DNA of 64,000 nt from Pseudomonas ekonensis. Lineage in GTDB: Bacteria; Pseudomonadota; Gammaproteobacteria; Pseudomonadales; Pseudomonadaceae. This document shows positions 50,672-59,520 of this stretch, one piece after another. The position numbers were made by a program, and so were the translations under genes. How positions within the stretch are numbered: position 1 is the first letter of the stretch; each line of letters begins with the position of its first letter. The notes under the pieces are model-generated. The model made no database searches, was not told the origin of the DNA, and worked only from the letters and a program-made list of their open reading frames with translations. Where the stretch lies: assembly GCF_019145435.1 (NCBI RefSeq), contig NZ_JAHSTS010000002.1, forward strand, positions 1,674,001 through 1,738,000, written 5' to 3'.

Positions 50672-51812
50672 CCGTTGAACTTCGCATTCTCTGGTGGGCG
50701 ATGAAGGCCAGCGCCGTGCCGGCCAGGGCGAACAGGGCCATGACGCGATAGGACCACTGCGGCAGTGTCTCGTACAGGTAGCCGGCGAACGGCGTGGCCA
50801 GCCCCATGGGCAACGCGACGGCCAGCGAATAGTAGACGCCCTGGGTGAAGACCTGGATGTCCTGCGGCGCATGATCGCGGATCAGGCGCATGATCGCCGA
50901 ATGGTAGGCGGCGAAGCTCAGGGCGTGTAGGCATTGCCCCAGCACGATCAGCGACAGCGTGTCGCTGTCGGAGAAGAACGCCCAGCGCACGGCGGCGCAG
51001 ACGCTGGAGACCATCACCACCGGCAACGCCGGCCAGTGCGCCAGGACTTTGTTGGAGAACGCGAAATAGGTGATTTCCGCCAGCACCGCCAGCGCCCAGA
51101 ACGCGCCGATCCAGCTCGCGGAATACCCCTTCACGCCCCAGCCGATCGATGCGGTGGAAAAGTACAGGGTGTGGCTCAACTGAATGCAGCTGGCCGCCGC
51201 GATCGCGATCAGCAACGGCTTGTGGGCGAACAGCGCTGTCCAGTCCGGACGCTTGGGGGTGCGTCCGGCCGGCGCCGGCGGCGTGCGCGGCACCCGATGC
51301 TTGAGCCACAGGCAGGCCACGCCGGTGAAGGCCATGCTCGCCGCGATCACCAGCGGCACCCAGGACTGGCCTTGCTGCGCAAACAGCAGGCCGCCGAGGG
51401 TCGACGTCAGGATGAACGCCGAAGAGCCCACCGCCCGCACCCAGCCGTAGTTCTGCAAGGCCTGCTTGTCGCGCTTGAGCAGATAGGACTCGGACAGCGG
51501 CAGCACCACCATCCACAACCCGCCGAACAGGATGCTCAGGCACACGAATCCCCACAGCTGCACCGGCATGAAATGGAACAGCAGCGTGCACAGCGCCGCC
51601 GCGAAACCGAGCGCGGCGGCCAGGCGCAGCTGATCCACGCGCCAGTCGGCCACGTAGGTGATCAGCACGCCGGTCACCACCTGCGGCCAGTACACCGCCG
51701 CGATCAGCAGGCCGATCTGGCTGGCGCTGAAGCCCAGCGAGTCCAGCCAGGTCGGCCAGAACGGATAGATGATCCCTTCCGCCGCAAAGAAACCGAAAAA
51801 GATCAGATACAT
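50637..51812 (-). CDS. MFS transporter, HcaT-like
   Basis: A 391-residue protein with about 12 predicted membrane helices; GIIYPFWPTWLDSLGFSASQIGLL and the second-half FSTASIGWGVKGYS resemble the 3-phenylpropionate (HcaT) subfamily. The substrate is unknown. It follows the carbamoyltransferase gene by 63 bases and overlaps the HAD gene by 35 bases. Confidence 0.87.
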   Translation of the reverse strand: MYLIFFGFFAAEGIIYPFWPTWLDSLGFSASQIGLLIAAVYWPQVVTGVLITYVADWRVDQLRLAAALGFAAALCTLLFHFMPVQLWGFVCLSILFGGLWMVVLPLSESYLLKRDKQALQNYGWVRAVGSSAFILTSTLGGLLFAQQGQSWVPLVIAASMAFTGVACLWLKHRVPRTPPAPAGRTPKRPDWTALFAHKPLLIAIAAASCIQLSHTLYFSTASIGWGVKGYSASWIGAFWALAVLAEITYFAFSNKVLAHWPALPVVMVSSVCAAVRWAFFSDSDTLSLIVLGQCLHALSFAAYHSAIMRLIRDHAPQDIQVFTQGVYYSLAVALPMGLATPFAGYLYETLPQWSYRVMALFALAGTALAFIAHQRMRSSTDDTKNVYSRLL

Positions 51813-51875
51813 TCGTCATCCATAGGACTTGCCCCCGGTCAGGGCTCCGGCGGAGCCCTGCTGTCGGTCTTGCGT

Positions 51876-53597
51876 CTATTCGAAACGGTGCTGGGTGAAG
51901 CGGTTCTTGCCCTTGCGCCAGACGATCAGCGATTCGCTCATCACCACCAGGTCCACCATCCCCTCCTTCAACGCATCCAGGGCATCCCGGGACGTGCAGA
52001 CGATGGGCTCCTCATGGCGGTTGAACGAGGTGTTGATCAAGGCGGTCTGGCCGGTCTTTTCGTGCCAGGCGGTCAGCAGGCGATGCATGAACGGATCGGC
52101 CTGCGGACGGATGACCTGCGGCCGTGCGGTGCCGTCGATGTGCACCACCGCCGGGCTCGCCTCGCGAAACTGCGGATGGCAATCGTAGGTCATGGTCATG
52201 GTGTCCGCCGCCACCTGGCTTTCCTCCCAGCCGACGTAGCAGGCCGCCGCCTGTTCGATGGCGGTGACCGGGCCGAACGGCATGAACTCGGTGCGGTGCA
52301 TGCGCTTGTTCAGCCAGTCGTTCACCTCGGCGTCCTGCGCGTGGTAAACGATGCTGCGGTTGCACAGCGAACGCGGGCCGAACTCCATCTTGCCCTTGAA
52401 CATGCCCAGCACCTGGTTTTCCTGCAACGCCTCGGTGAGCACCTCGATGAGGTTCGACGGCGTGTGGTAGCCGAGCTCGGGGTAGTCGCGGTGGATCAGG
52501 TTGATGTTCTGCGACACGCTGCGCGAATCCGGCCCGAGCATCATCGACGGAGCCCTGAAGCGGGTGCCGTTCTCCAGGTACGCCGCGCCGACCGCCGCCG
52601 CCAGGGCCAGGCCGCCGTCGCCCATGCACGGCAGCACGTAGACATCCTTCACGCCGGGGATCTCGCGCAGGCGCTGGTTGAGCTTCACGTTGCCGAACAC
52701 GCCGCCGGCCAGGCACAGGGCGGCGCTGCCCCGTTGCGCCAGGTGATGGCTGACGGTCGCCACCAGCAGGTCTTCGGTGTGGCGCTGGGCGGCCGCCGCG
52801 ATGTCCTCGGGGGTCTCATCGGCCAGCAGGGCCTGCAGGCTGTCGGCGTAGTGGTCGTAGGACGGCAGGAACAGGTCGCCGCACACCGCCTTGATGCGCC
52901 CGTCCTCGAACCGGATCATCTGCTGCATCACGCCCAGCAGCTTCTGCGGGTCGCCGAACGCGGCCAGGCCGGTGATCTTGCCCTCGTGCCGGTTGGGCTT
53001 GTAGCCCAGCAGGCGGGTGATGCGCCCGTAGAAATAGCCCAGGCTGTCGATGCTGGTCTCGCGCTGCAGCACGGTGGTTTCGTTCGGGCCGTACCAGCTC
53101 ACGGTCAGGGACTGGAAGTCGCCGCGTCCGTCGCAGGTCAGGGTCAGCGCCTCCTCGAACGGCGAGCAGACGTAGGCCCCCAGGGCATGGCACTCATGGT
53201 GGTCGATGAAGTAGGCCTTGCCGGCCAGGCCGTTGTCCGCGATGAAGCGGTCGAACTCGGCGCGCTTTTCCTTATCGTTGCGGATCTCGTCGGTGACGCG
53301 CTTGCGGAACTGCGCAAGGCCTTCGGGATTGTTCCGCGCCTCCTCGACGATGCGGTCGAAGTACAGCTCCATGTGCTTGTCGGCGTTGAAGCCGGCGTTC
53401 CATCCGTACGCCACATGGTCGAGATCCTCCAGCGAAACGCCGGCATGGCTCAGCACGAATTCGATGGACTGGGCGGGCCAGACCTTGTGGTCCTTGATCC
53501 GGGTGAAGCGTTCTTCGCTGACCGCAGACAGAATCTGACCGTCGCGCACCAGGCAAGCGCCCGACAGATCGTTGTTGGTGATCCCTAGAATGAGCAT
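51876..53597 (-). CDS. Carbamoyltransferase (NodU/CmcH/TobZ family)
   Basis: A 573-residue protein. The N-terminal Kae1-like domain (LGITNNDLSGACLVRDG; HHECHALGAY with metal-binding His) and the C-terminal carbamoyltransferase domain (GKMEFGPRSLCNRSI; INTSFNRHEEPIVCT) are both present. The family moves a carbamoyl group from carbamoyl phosphate to a hydroxyl via carbamoyl-AMP, on antibiotics, Nod factors or O-antigen sugars. It heads the run with the MFS, HAD, YdcF-like and deacylase genes. The acceptor is unknown. Confidence 0.93.
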   Translation of the reverse strand: MLILGITNNDLSGACLVRDGQILSAVSEERFTRIKDHKVWPAQSIEFVLSHAGVSLEDLDHVAYGWNAGFNADKHMELYFDRIVEEARNNPEGLAQFRKRVTDEIRNDKEKRAEFDRFIADNGLAGKAYFIDHHECHALGAYVCSPFEEALTLTCDGRGDFQSLTVSWYGPNETTVLQRETSIDSLGYFYGRITRLLGYKPNRHEGKITGLAAFGDPQKLLGVMQQMIRFEDGRIKAVCGDLFLPSYDHYADSLQALLADETPEDIAAAAQRHTEDLLVATVSHHLAQRGSAALCLAGGVFGNVKLNQRLREIPGVKDVYVLPCMGDGGLALAAAVGAAYLENGTRFRAPSMMLGPDSRSVSQNINLIHRDYPELGYHTPSNLIEVLTEALQENQVLGMFKGKMEFGPRSLCNRSIVYHAQDAEVNDWLNKRMHRTEFMPFGPVTAIEQAAACYVGWEESQVAADTMTMTYDCHPQFREASPAVVHIDGTARPQVIRPQADPFMHRLLTAWHEKTGQTALINTSFNRHEEPIVCTSRDALDALKEGMVDLVVMSESLIVWRKGKNRFTQHRFE

Positions 53598-53762
53598 GAC
53601 TGTTCCCTGTTATTGCCGACTTCATGGATGAGCGCGCCCGTGCGCCAGGCATCAGGTGCCCGGGCCCATGGCGGATTCCGGCCGTCAGTGGCCGTAGGTC
53701 GTTAACAAGTGAGGCGGCGAAGCCGTTCCGTTCGCCGGGACATGCCTTTAGGGGAGGGCATC

Positions 53763-53819
53763 ATGAGTGCGCATGGTCATCGCCAATTCCTTTTGCAAAA
53801 AAAACTCCACGGGAGGTAA
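53763..53819 (+). CDS. Very short frame with a strong ribosome site (18 codons)
   Basis: ATG at 53763 preceded by GGGGAGGG at about 4-5 bases. It encodes MSAHGHRQFLLQKKLHGR, a basic peptide, then TAA. It is divergent from the carbamoyltransferase gene, 165 bases away. It could be a leader peptide, a small protein, or chance; nothing homologous comes to mind. Confidence 0.25.
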   Translation: MSAHGHRQFLLQKKLHGR

Positions 53820-54000
53820 CCCACTCACACGGCCTCATGCCTGACATCAAGTGGGTGCCGGACCTGCAGTATCGAATCTGCGTGTCCGGGAATCAGCCTA
53901 GCCGCAATTGTGCGGAGCGCCCGCAAAACGCGACCTAAAATTTAAATGCCGCCCGAAGTCTTTTGTTTCCAAAGGTTTGCGCGACTCAAGACACACATGT

Positions 54001-54188
54001 GTAGGAGCGAGCCTGCTCGCGATGGCGGTCTGTCAGTCGGCATTGGCATCGACTGACCCTACGCCATCGCGGGCAAGCCCGCTCCCACAGTGGTTTTCGG
54101 TGATTCGCGATACCTGTGGGAGCTGGCTTGCCAGCGATGGCGGCAGTCCAGGTGCCGCAGGGAATGATTAATACAGTTGCTCCCACAG
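54001..54188. repeat. Cluster of REP elements
   Basis: Units of the form TGTGGGAGC...GCTTGC...GCGATGGCGG occur at about 54001-54028 and 54114-54142, an inverted one at 54062-54089, and a partial one at 54177-54188. Alternating orientation is typical of REPINs, which are moved by RAYT transposases encoded elsewhere. Confidence 0.9.
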
Positions 54189-54212
54189 GTTTCTCGGTGC
54201 GTGGAGGGGCGG

Positions 54213-55124
54213 TCAGCCCTTGAAGTCCGCACTGGCATAGGCCGCCAGTTTGCCCTGGATGAAATCCAGGAAGCACTGGATCCGCAGCGCCAGCTGCGAG
54301 TTGCGGTAATACACGGCGTTGATCGGCTGCCGGTAACCGCTGTTGAATTGCGCCAGCACGACCTTCAGGCGCCCGGCACGGATGTCGTCGATGGTCATGA
54401 AGTGCGACAGGCAAGCGATGCCCTGCCCTGCCAGCGCCAGGTGACGCACGGTCTCGCCGCTGGAGGCGCCGATGGCCGGGGTGACCGGCCAGCGGTCGCC
54501 GTGCACATGACGCAGCGGCCACTGGTTGAGGCTTTCGTTCTGGGTGAAGCCGAGCAGGACGTGCCGGCTCAGGTCGGCCACGTCGGCGGGGGTGCCGCGG
54601 GCCGCCAGGTACGCCGGGCTGGCGACGATCATCAGCGGGCTGCAGCCGAGCGACCGGGCGTGCAGCGTCGAGTCGGCCAGGGTGCCGATGCGGATGGCGA
54701 TGTCGGTGCTTTGCTCCAGCAGGTCGATGATCAGGTCGTTGCTGTTGAGCTCCAGCACGATGTCCGGGTAAAGGCGGCGGAACTCGTCGACGTACGGCAC
54801 CACCGCATGCAGCATGAACGGCGAGGCGGCGTTGATCCGCAGCCGTCCGGACGGGGTCTGGTGGCGGGAAATGAGCCGTTCTTCCAGCTCGTCCATCTGG
54901 TCGAGGATGCGCTTGGCCTGCGCGAAGAAATACTTGCCCTCTTCGGTCAGGCCCATGCGCCGGGTGGTGCGGTTGATCAGCGTCGTTTCGAGCTTGGCCT
55001 CCAGCCGCGACAGCGTGCGGCTGACCGCCGACGGCGTCTGGCCGACCTGCTCGGCGGCGGCGGAGATCGAACCGCATTCGATCACGCAGACGAAAATCTG
55101 CAACTCATCGGATCTGGCTTTCAC
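54213..55124 (-). CDS. LysR-family transcriptional regulator
   Basis: A 303-residue LTTR. The N-terminal HTH (SISAAAEQVGQTPSAVSRTLSRLEAKL) and a periplasmic-binding-like effector domain are present. It lies 54 bases after mdaB on the same strand and may be cotranscribed with it; quinone- or redox-linked control of mdaB is a fair guess only. Confidence 0.92.
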   Translation of the reverse strand: MKARSDELQIFVCVIECGSISAAAEQVGQTPSAVSRTLSRLEAKLETTLINRTTRRMGLTEEGKYFFAQAKRILDQMDELEERLISRHQTPSGRLRINAASPFMLHAVVPYVDEFRRLYPDIVLELNSNDLIIDLLEQSTDIAIRIGTLADSTLHARSLGCSPLMIVASPAYLAARGTPADVADLSRHVLLGFTQNESLNQWPLRHVHGDRWPVTPAIGASSGETVRHLALAGQGIACLSHFMTIDDIRAGRLKVVLAQFNSGYRQPINAVYYRNSQLALRIQCFLDFIQGKLAAYASADFKG

Positions 55125-55178
55125 GGGTGTCCTCGAATCGACAGGCCTGCACCTCAGGCCTGCGATAGTAGCCGAGCC

Positions 55179-55769
55179 TCAAGCCTTGAGGCCAAACACC
55201 TCTTTCAGGTGCTGTTCGTAGCGCATGACGTCGGCCTCGATGTTCGGGCGTTTCATCACGTCCACGCACAGGAACGTCGGCAGGCCGGTCATGCCCAGGA
55301 ACTGATTGGCCTTGTGGAACGGGAAGTAGACGGCATCCACGCCCTTGGCCTCGAAGAAGTCGGTCGGGTCTTCGAAGGCCTGCTGCGGCGCGTTCCAGGT
55401 CAGCGACAGCATGTATTGCTTGCCGTGGATCAGGCCGCCGCTGCCGTACTTCTGCGACGCGTCGGAACGGGTGCGGCCGTCGCTGGCGTAGAGGCTGCCG
55501 TGGCCGGCGGTGAACACTTCGTCGACGTACTTCTTCACGGTCCACGGCGCGCCCATCCACCAGCCCGGCATCTGATAGATGATCACGTCGGCCCAGAGGA
55601 ACTTGGCCACCTCTTCGGCCACGTCGTAGCCCTCGTCGATGAAGGTGGTCTTGACGTCGAGGCCGCCGCGGTCGAGCACGGCGAGCGCCGCCTCGTGCAG
55701 GGTGGCGTTGTAGCGGCCGTCGGAGTGGGCGAATTTTTTGCCGCCGTTGAGCAACAGGACTCTTTTCAT
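55179..55769 (-). CDS. mdaB: NAD(P)H:quinone reductase MdaB-like flavoprotein
   Basis: A 196-residue flavodoxin-fold enzyme (VLLLNGGKKFAHSDGRYN; IYQMPGWWMGAPWTVKKYVDEVF; LSLTWNAPQQAF) of the MdaB family. It reduces quinones by two electrons with NAD(P)H and limits redox cycling. The first gene of a pair with a LysR regulator; a YgiN-like gene lies divergently, as mdaB and ygiN are neighbours in E. coli. Confidence 0.93.
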   Translation of the reverse strand: MKRVLLLNGGKKFAHSDGRYNATLHEAALAVLDRGGLDVKTTFIDEGYDVAEEVAKFLWADVIIYQMPGWWMGAPWTVKKYVDEVFTAGHGSLYASDGRTRSDASQKYGSGGLIHGKQYMLSLTWNAPQQAFEDPTDFFEAKGVDAVYFPFHKANQFLGMTGLPTFLCVDVMKRPNIEADVMRYEQHLKEVFGLKA

Positions 55770-55967
55770 GGGTCAGCCTCGATCGGATTCCAATGCCCGG
55801 CGCACTCGCCGGATGGAGAAGGGAAGTGAAGGAATGGCGGCAGGTTAACGATCCGTCCCGCGCGGAATAAGCAGCGGTTGCGCAAATGACATTTGACTGA
55901 GAATCACGAATCACCCGGCGATTCGTGCAGTAGCATGGGCGCCCCCTTCAACCTGAGGAACCGAACG

Positions 55968-56282
55968 ATGAGCGAACGCCAGGGCTTCATCCTGCACGCC
56001 AAGACCCGCCCGGAAAAAGCCGAGGCCTTCGAGGCGTTCTTCCGCGCCCATGTCGAGCCGAGCCGCGCCGAACCGGGCTGCATCGAGTACCACATGCTGC
56101 GCGACAAGCACGATCCGACCCTGTTCATCTTCTACGAGATCTGGGAGTCCCAGGCGCATTTGGACGTGCACTCGAACCTGCCGCACATGCAGCAGTTCCT
56201 GGCGCAGCGCATGGAATACCTGGAGCGGGATTTCGATATCCGCCCGATCGAGATGCTCAGCGCTTCGTCGGCTAGCCGCTGA
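55968..56282 (+). CDS. YgiN-like quinol monooxygenase (ABM domain)
   Basis: A 104-residue ABM-domain dimeric ferredoxin-like protein (GFILHAKTRPEKAEAFEAFF; EPGCIEYHMLRDKHDPT; FYEIWESQAHLDVH). E. coli YgiN oxidises menadiol. Its last 11 bases overlap the convergent TauE-like gene. Confidence 0.88.
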   Translation: MSERQGFILHAKTRPEKAEAFEAFFRAHVEPSRAEPGCIEYHMLRDKHDPTLFIFYEIWESQAHLDVHSNLPHMQQFLAQRMEYLERDFDIRPIEMLSASSASR

Positions 56283-57036
56283 CCAGCAGATGGGCGCCGA
56301 GCGCGCCCAGACCGATGAAGAACACCCGCTTGAACAGCGTGGCGCTGATCCGCCGGCGCAGCCATTGGCCGAACCCCATGCCGAGCATCGCCGGCACCAG
56401 CGCCAGCCAAGAGGCGCCGAACTCCGCACCGCCCAGGGCGCCGCGCCACAGCAGGCCGCCGGCCAGGGCGAGGGTCGACACGGTGAAGGACAGGCCCAGC
56501 GCCTGCACCAGTTCATCGCGGCTCAAGCCCAACGCCTGCAGGTAAGGCACCGCCGGGATCACGAACACGCCGGTGGCCGAGGTGATGACCCCGGTCACGG
56601 CCCCGCACACAGGCCCAAGCCAAGGTTCGTGCCGACGGCTGACCCGCAACGCCGGCAGCCACAACCCGTACAGCGCATACAGCAGCAACGCCGCCCCGAG
56701 CCCCCGCACGACCCACTGCCCGCCCGCCATGCCGAGCCACAGGGTGCCGACGCCGGTGCCGAGGAAGACCGACAGCAGCATCGGCCACAGGCGCTTCACA
56801 AGCCCCGGCAAGTGGCCGCCGAAGGCCAGTTGCCAGAGGTTGGTCAGGGTCGCCGGGACAATCAGCAGCGCCGCTGCCTGCGCCGGCGCCATAGCCAGGC
56901 CGAGCAGCCCCATCGCGACCGTGGGCAAGCCGAGGCCGATCACGCCCTTGACCGAGCCGGCGAGGAAGAAGGTGGCGACGACCAGCAAAGACAAGACGAT
57001 GCCGAGGTTCTGGTAGAAATCGAGGTAGGCGTTCAT
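56272..57036 (-). CDS. TauE/SafE-family sulfite/organosulfonate exporter-like membrane protein
   Basis: A 254-residue protein with about eight hydrophobic segments; the family repeat GSVKGVIGLGLPTVAMGLLGL is present near the N-terminus and again in part (GAVTGVITSATGVFVIP). Members export sulfite or sulfoacetate, or carry other anions. The divergent LysR gene beyond the REP cluster may control it. Confidence 0.9.
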   Translation of the reverse strand: MNAYLDFYQNLGIVLSLLVVATFFLAGSVKGVIGLGLPTVAMGLLGLAMAPAQAAALLIVPATLTNLWQLAFGGHLPGLVKRLWPMLLSVFLGTGVGTLWLGMAGGQWVVRGLGAALLLYALYGLWLPALRVSRRHEPWLGPVCGAVTGVITSATGVFVIPAVPYLQALGLSRDELVQALGLSFTVSTLALAGGLLWRGALGGAEFGASWLALVPAMLGMGFGQWLRRRISATLFKRVFFIGLGALGAHLLVSG

Positions 57037-57136
57037 GGCGCCACTGTGCGCTTGGCCGGACGCTTTGGAAATCTGCCATATACTGAGGCAGCCTATTGCA
57101 AAGCAAGAGGCTGAGAAGACTGCTGAGGCGACTGGC

Positions 57137-57274
57137 CCCATCGCGGGCAAGCCCGCTCCCACAGAGGTATGCGGTCGACAGGACGACCTTACGGGCCCTA
57201 TCGCGAGCAGGCTCGCGCCTACAGTTTCCGGACACCACAGTCCCTGTGGGAGGGGGCGTGCCCGCGATAGGGCC
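57137..57274. repeat. Three REP units between divergent tauE-like and LysR genes
   Basis: Two units in one orientation (57137-57164, 57195-57224) and one inverted (57244-57274), built on CCATCGCGGGCAAGCCCGCTCCCAC or close variants. They occupy the gap that should also hold the promoters of both divergent genes. Confidence 0.9.
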
Positions 57275-57306
57275 GGTGCCAACGACACACTGCCCGAGAC
57301 TCTCCG

Positions 57307-58197
57307 ATGCACTTCGACTTCACCGACCTGCGACTCTTCCTGCACACCCTCGACGCCGGCAACATCACCGCCGGCGCCGACCGCAGCCACCTGTCGCTGG
57401 CCGCCGCCAGCGCGCGGATCCGCGCCATGGAAGCGTCGCTGGGCACCGATCTGCTGCAACGCGGCCGCCGCGGCGTCACCCCGACGCCGGCCGGGCAGGC
57501 CCTGGCTCACCATGCACGGATTCTGCTGCAACAGGCCGAACGCCTGCAGCAGGATCTGGCCGACTACGCCCAAGGGGTCAACGGCCGGATCCGCCTGCTG
57601 TGCAACACCACGGCCATCACCGAATACCTGCCCGAAGCCCTGGCGGACTTCCTGTGCCGTCACCCCAACCTCGACATCGACCTGCAGGAACTGCCCAGCG
57701 CCCGCATCACCCACGCCTTGCGCGAGGGGGCGGCGGACCTGGGGATCGTCTCGGATGCGGTGGCCCGCGAAGGCTTGCAGACCCGCTTCTTCCGCGACGA
57801 TCCGCTGGTGCTGATCCTGCCGCCGGGGCATGCCCTGACCGAGCGGCCGTCGCTCACCTTCGCCCAGACCCTGAGCCACGACTACGTGGCCTTGGGCGCC
57901 GCCAGCGCACTGGCGATCCACCTGGAGGAACAGGCGCTGCACATCGGCCAGCGCATGGCGGTCCGGATGCGCGCCGACGGTTTCGACGGCGTCATCCGCA
58001 TGGTCGCCCACGGCGCCGGCCTGGCCATCGTGCCGTTGGCGGCGCTGGAACGCTCGCCACTAAAACCACGGATCGCCTGCCGCCCCCTGTCCGAGGATTG
58101 GGCCCGGCGCCGGCTCCACCTCTGCGCCCACGACATCGGCCACCTGCCCGCCTACGCCCGCGCCCTGCTGGAGGCGCTGACGCCGGGAACGCCTTGA
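57307..58197 (+). CDS. LysR-family transcriptional regulator
   Basis: A 296-residue LTTR. The HTH is near the N-terminus (AGNITAGADRSHLSLAAASARIRAME); ERLQQDLADYAQGVNGRIRLLCN leads to the effector domain. It faces away from the tauE-like gene and may regulate it or the following oxidoreductase gene. Confidence 0.92.
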   Translation: MHFDFTDLRLFLHTLDAGNITAGADRSHLSLAAASARIRAMEASLGTDLLQRGRRGVTPTPAGQALAHHARILLQQAERLQQDLADYAQGVNGRIRLLCNTTAITEYLPEALADFLCRHPNLDIDLQELPSARITHALREGAADLGIVSDAVAREGLQTRFFRDDPLVLILPPGHALTERPSLTFAQTLSHDYVALGAASALAIHLEEQALHIGQRMAVRMRADGFDGVIRMVAHGAGLAIVPLAALERSPLKPRIACRPLSEDWARRRLHLCAHDIGHLPAYARALLEALTPGTP

Positions 58198-58249
58198 CTC
58201 TACCGTTAGGGGCAGACTCTATCCTGAGGGCTTCATTTCAGGAGTACAC

Positions 58250-58831
58250 ATGATGCGCAAACGAATGCTCGTGATTCTGGGGCATCCTTCCACCGACAGC
58301 TTTTGCGGCGCCCTGACCGATACGTACGTCCAGGCCGCCAAGGAGGCAGGCCACGACGTGCGCCTGCTGCGCCTGGACACGCTGGACTTCGACCCGGTGC
58401 TGCACGAAGGCTACAACAAGCCCCAGCCCCTGGAACCGGATCTGCTCCAGGCCCAGGCCGACATCACCTGGGCCGAGCACCTGACCTTCGTGTACCCGAT
58501 CTGGTGGGGCGGGATTCCGGCGCTGTTCAAAGGCTTCCTCGACCGGATCCTGCTGTCCGGCTTCGCCTTCAAGTACCGCAAGGGCAAGGCCTTTCCGGAC
58601 AAGCTGCTGAAGGGCCGCACCGCGCACCTGCTGGTGACCATGGACACCCCGCCCTGGTACTACAAGTGGATCTACCGCATGCCGGGCCTGCACCAGATGC
58701 GCAAGACCACCCTGGAGTTCTGCGGCATCAAACCGATCAAGACGCTGACGTTCGGCCCGATCCTCGGCTCGAAGCCGGAACAGCGCGACATCTGGCTGGA
58801 GCAGGCGCGCGTGACCGCCGCCGCCAGCTGA
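58250..58831 (+). CDS. NAD(P)H-dependent flavin oxidoreductase (NQO/KefF type)
   Basis: A 193-residue flavodoxin-like fold protein (MLVILGHPSTDSFCGALTD; ITWAEHLTFVYPIWWGGIPALFKGFLDRILL). It reduces quinones with NAD(P)H and bound FMN/FAD. GGAG lies before either of two adjacent ATG codons (58250 or 58253). Confidence 0.9.
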   Translation: MMRKRMLVILGHPSTDSFCGALTDTYVQAAKEAGHDVRLLRLDTLDFDPVLHEGYNKPQPLEPDLLQAQADITWAEHLTFVYPIWWGGIPALFKGFLDRILLSGFAFKYRKGKAFPDKLLKGRTAHLLVTMDTPPWYYKWIYRMPGLHQMRKTTLEFCGIKPIKTLTFGPILGSKPEQRDIWLEQARVTAAAS

Positions 58832-58850
58832 CCCCGCCCTGCCGGTTCCG

Positions 58851-58871
58851 CTGACGGCTCACCGCCGTCAG
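58851..58871 (+). other. Stem-loop after the oxidoreductase gene
   Basis: CTGACGGC (58851-58858) pairs with GCCGTCAG (58864-58871), loop 5. A short pyrimidine-rich stretch follows, so it is a weak terminator candidate. Confidence 0.5.
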
Positions 58872-59040
58872 CCCTTCTGCGCTCCCTTGCGGATCTTGGC
58901 GGCCAGGGACCGCCGGTCGGCTGTGCGCGTCATAAGCACGCAGCCGCAACCTCTCTATGTTATCCACGGTATGATCGCCCCCGGTCAGGCATGAGGCCTG
59001 GTCGCGCATCAGCCCTGTTTGAACATCGAGACGGACCTTT

Positions 59041-59451
59041 ATGTATATCGGCAAAGCCGCCCAGCTGTCGGGCACCACAGTCAAAAGCATTCGCCACTAC
59101 GAAGAGATCGGCCTGTTGCCGGAGCCCAGGCGTGAGGGCAAATACCGGATCTACAGCCAGGAGAGCGTCGAGGTGCTGACGTTCATCAAGTGCGCCCAGC
59201 AATTGGGCTTCAAGCTCAAGGAGCTTCAGGTGATCCTCAACAGCTACCGCGGCGACGTGTTCCCCTGGGACATGGCGCAGCAGGCGATCGCCGAAAAAAA
59301 AGCCGATCTGGTGGCCCGGATCGGCGAATTGCGGCAGTTGCACGATGGCCTGGAAGCCTTTGAGAACAACCTCAGCGATGCACGCCAAGAGTGTCAATTC
59401 GAGCGCACCGCCCGCCAGGGCGAAAAAAACTCCGGCAACACACTGAACTGA
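59041..59451 (+). CDS. MerR-family transcriptional regulator
   Basis: A 136-residue MerR protein (MYIGKAAQLSGTTVKSIRHYEEIGLLPEPRR) with a dimerisation coiled coil and a C-terminal tail (SDARQECQF) with a single cysteine. No CueR/SoxR cysteine pattern is seen, so the signal is unknown. It converges with the RND exporter gene. Confidence 0.92.
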   Translation: MYIGKAAQLSGTTVKSIRHYEEIGLLPEPRREGKYRIYSQESVEVLTFIKCAQQLGFKLKELQVILNSYRGDVFPWDMAQQAIAEKKADLVARIGELRQLHDGLEAFENNLSDARQECQFERTARQGEKNSGNTLN

Positions 59452-59520
59452 ATGTCCTGCTGCACCGGGTGACCGCTCCCGCAGGCCGTACCAGGGCCGT
59501 CGGGGGCGGTTTTCGCCGAA

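Larger units (their letters stand above)
53598..54212. other. Long gap with a tiny reading frame and REP elements
   Basis: 615 bases between the carbamoyltransferase start and a LysR gene. It holds the 18-codon frame at 53763, then no recognisable gene up to about 54000, then a cluster of inverted REP units. Confidence 0.7.

Noticed and set aside
54001..54188. Repeats as a CRISPR array or attachment sites
   Set aside because: The units are inverted, variable and match the Pseudomonas REP consensus.
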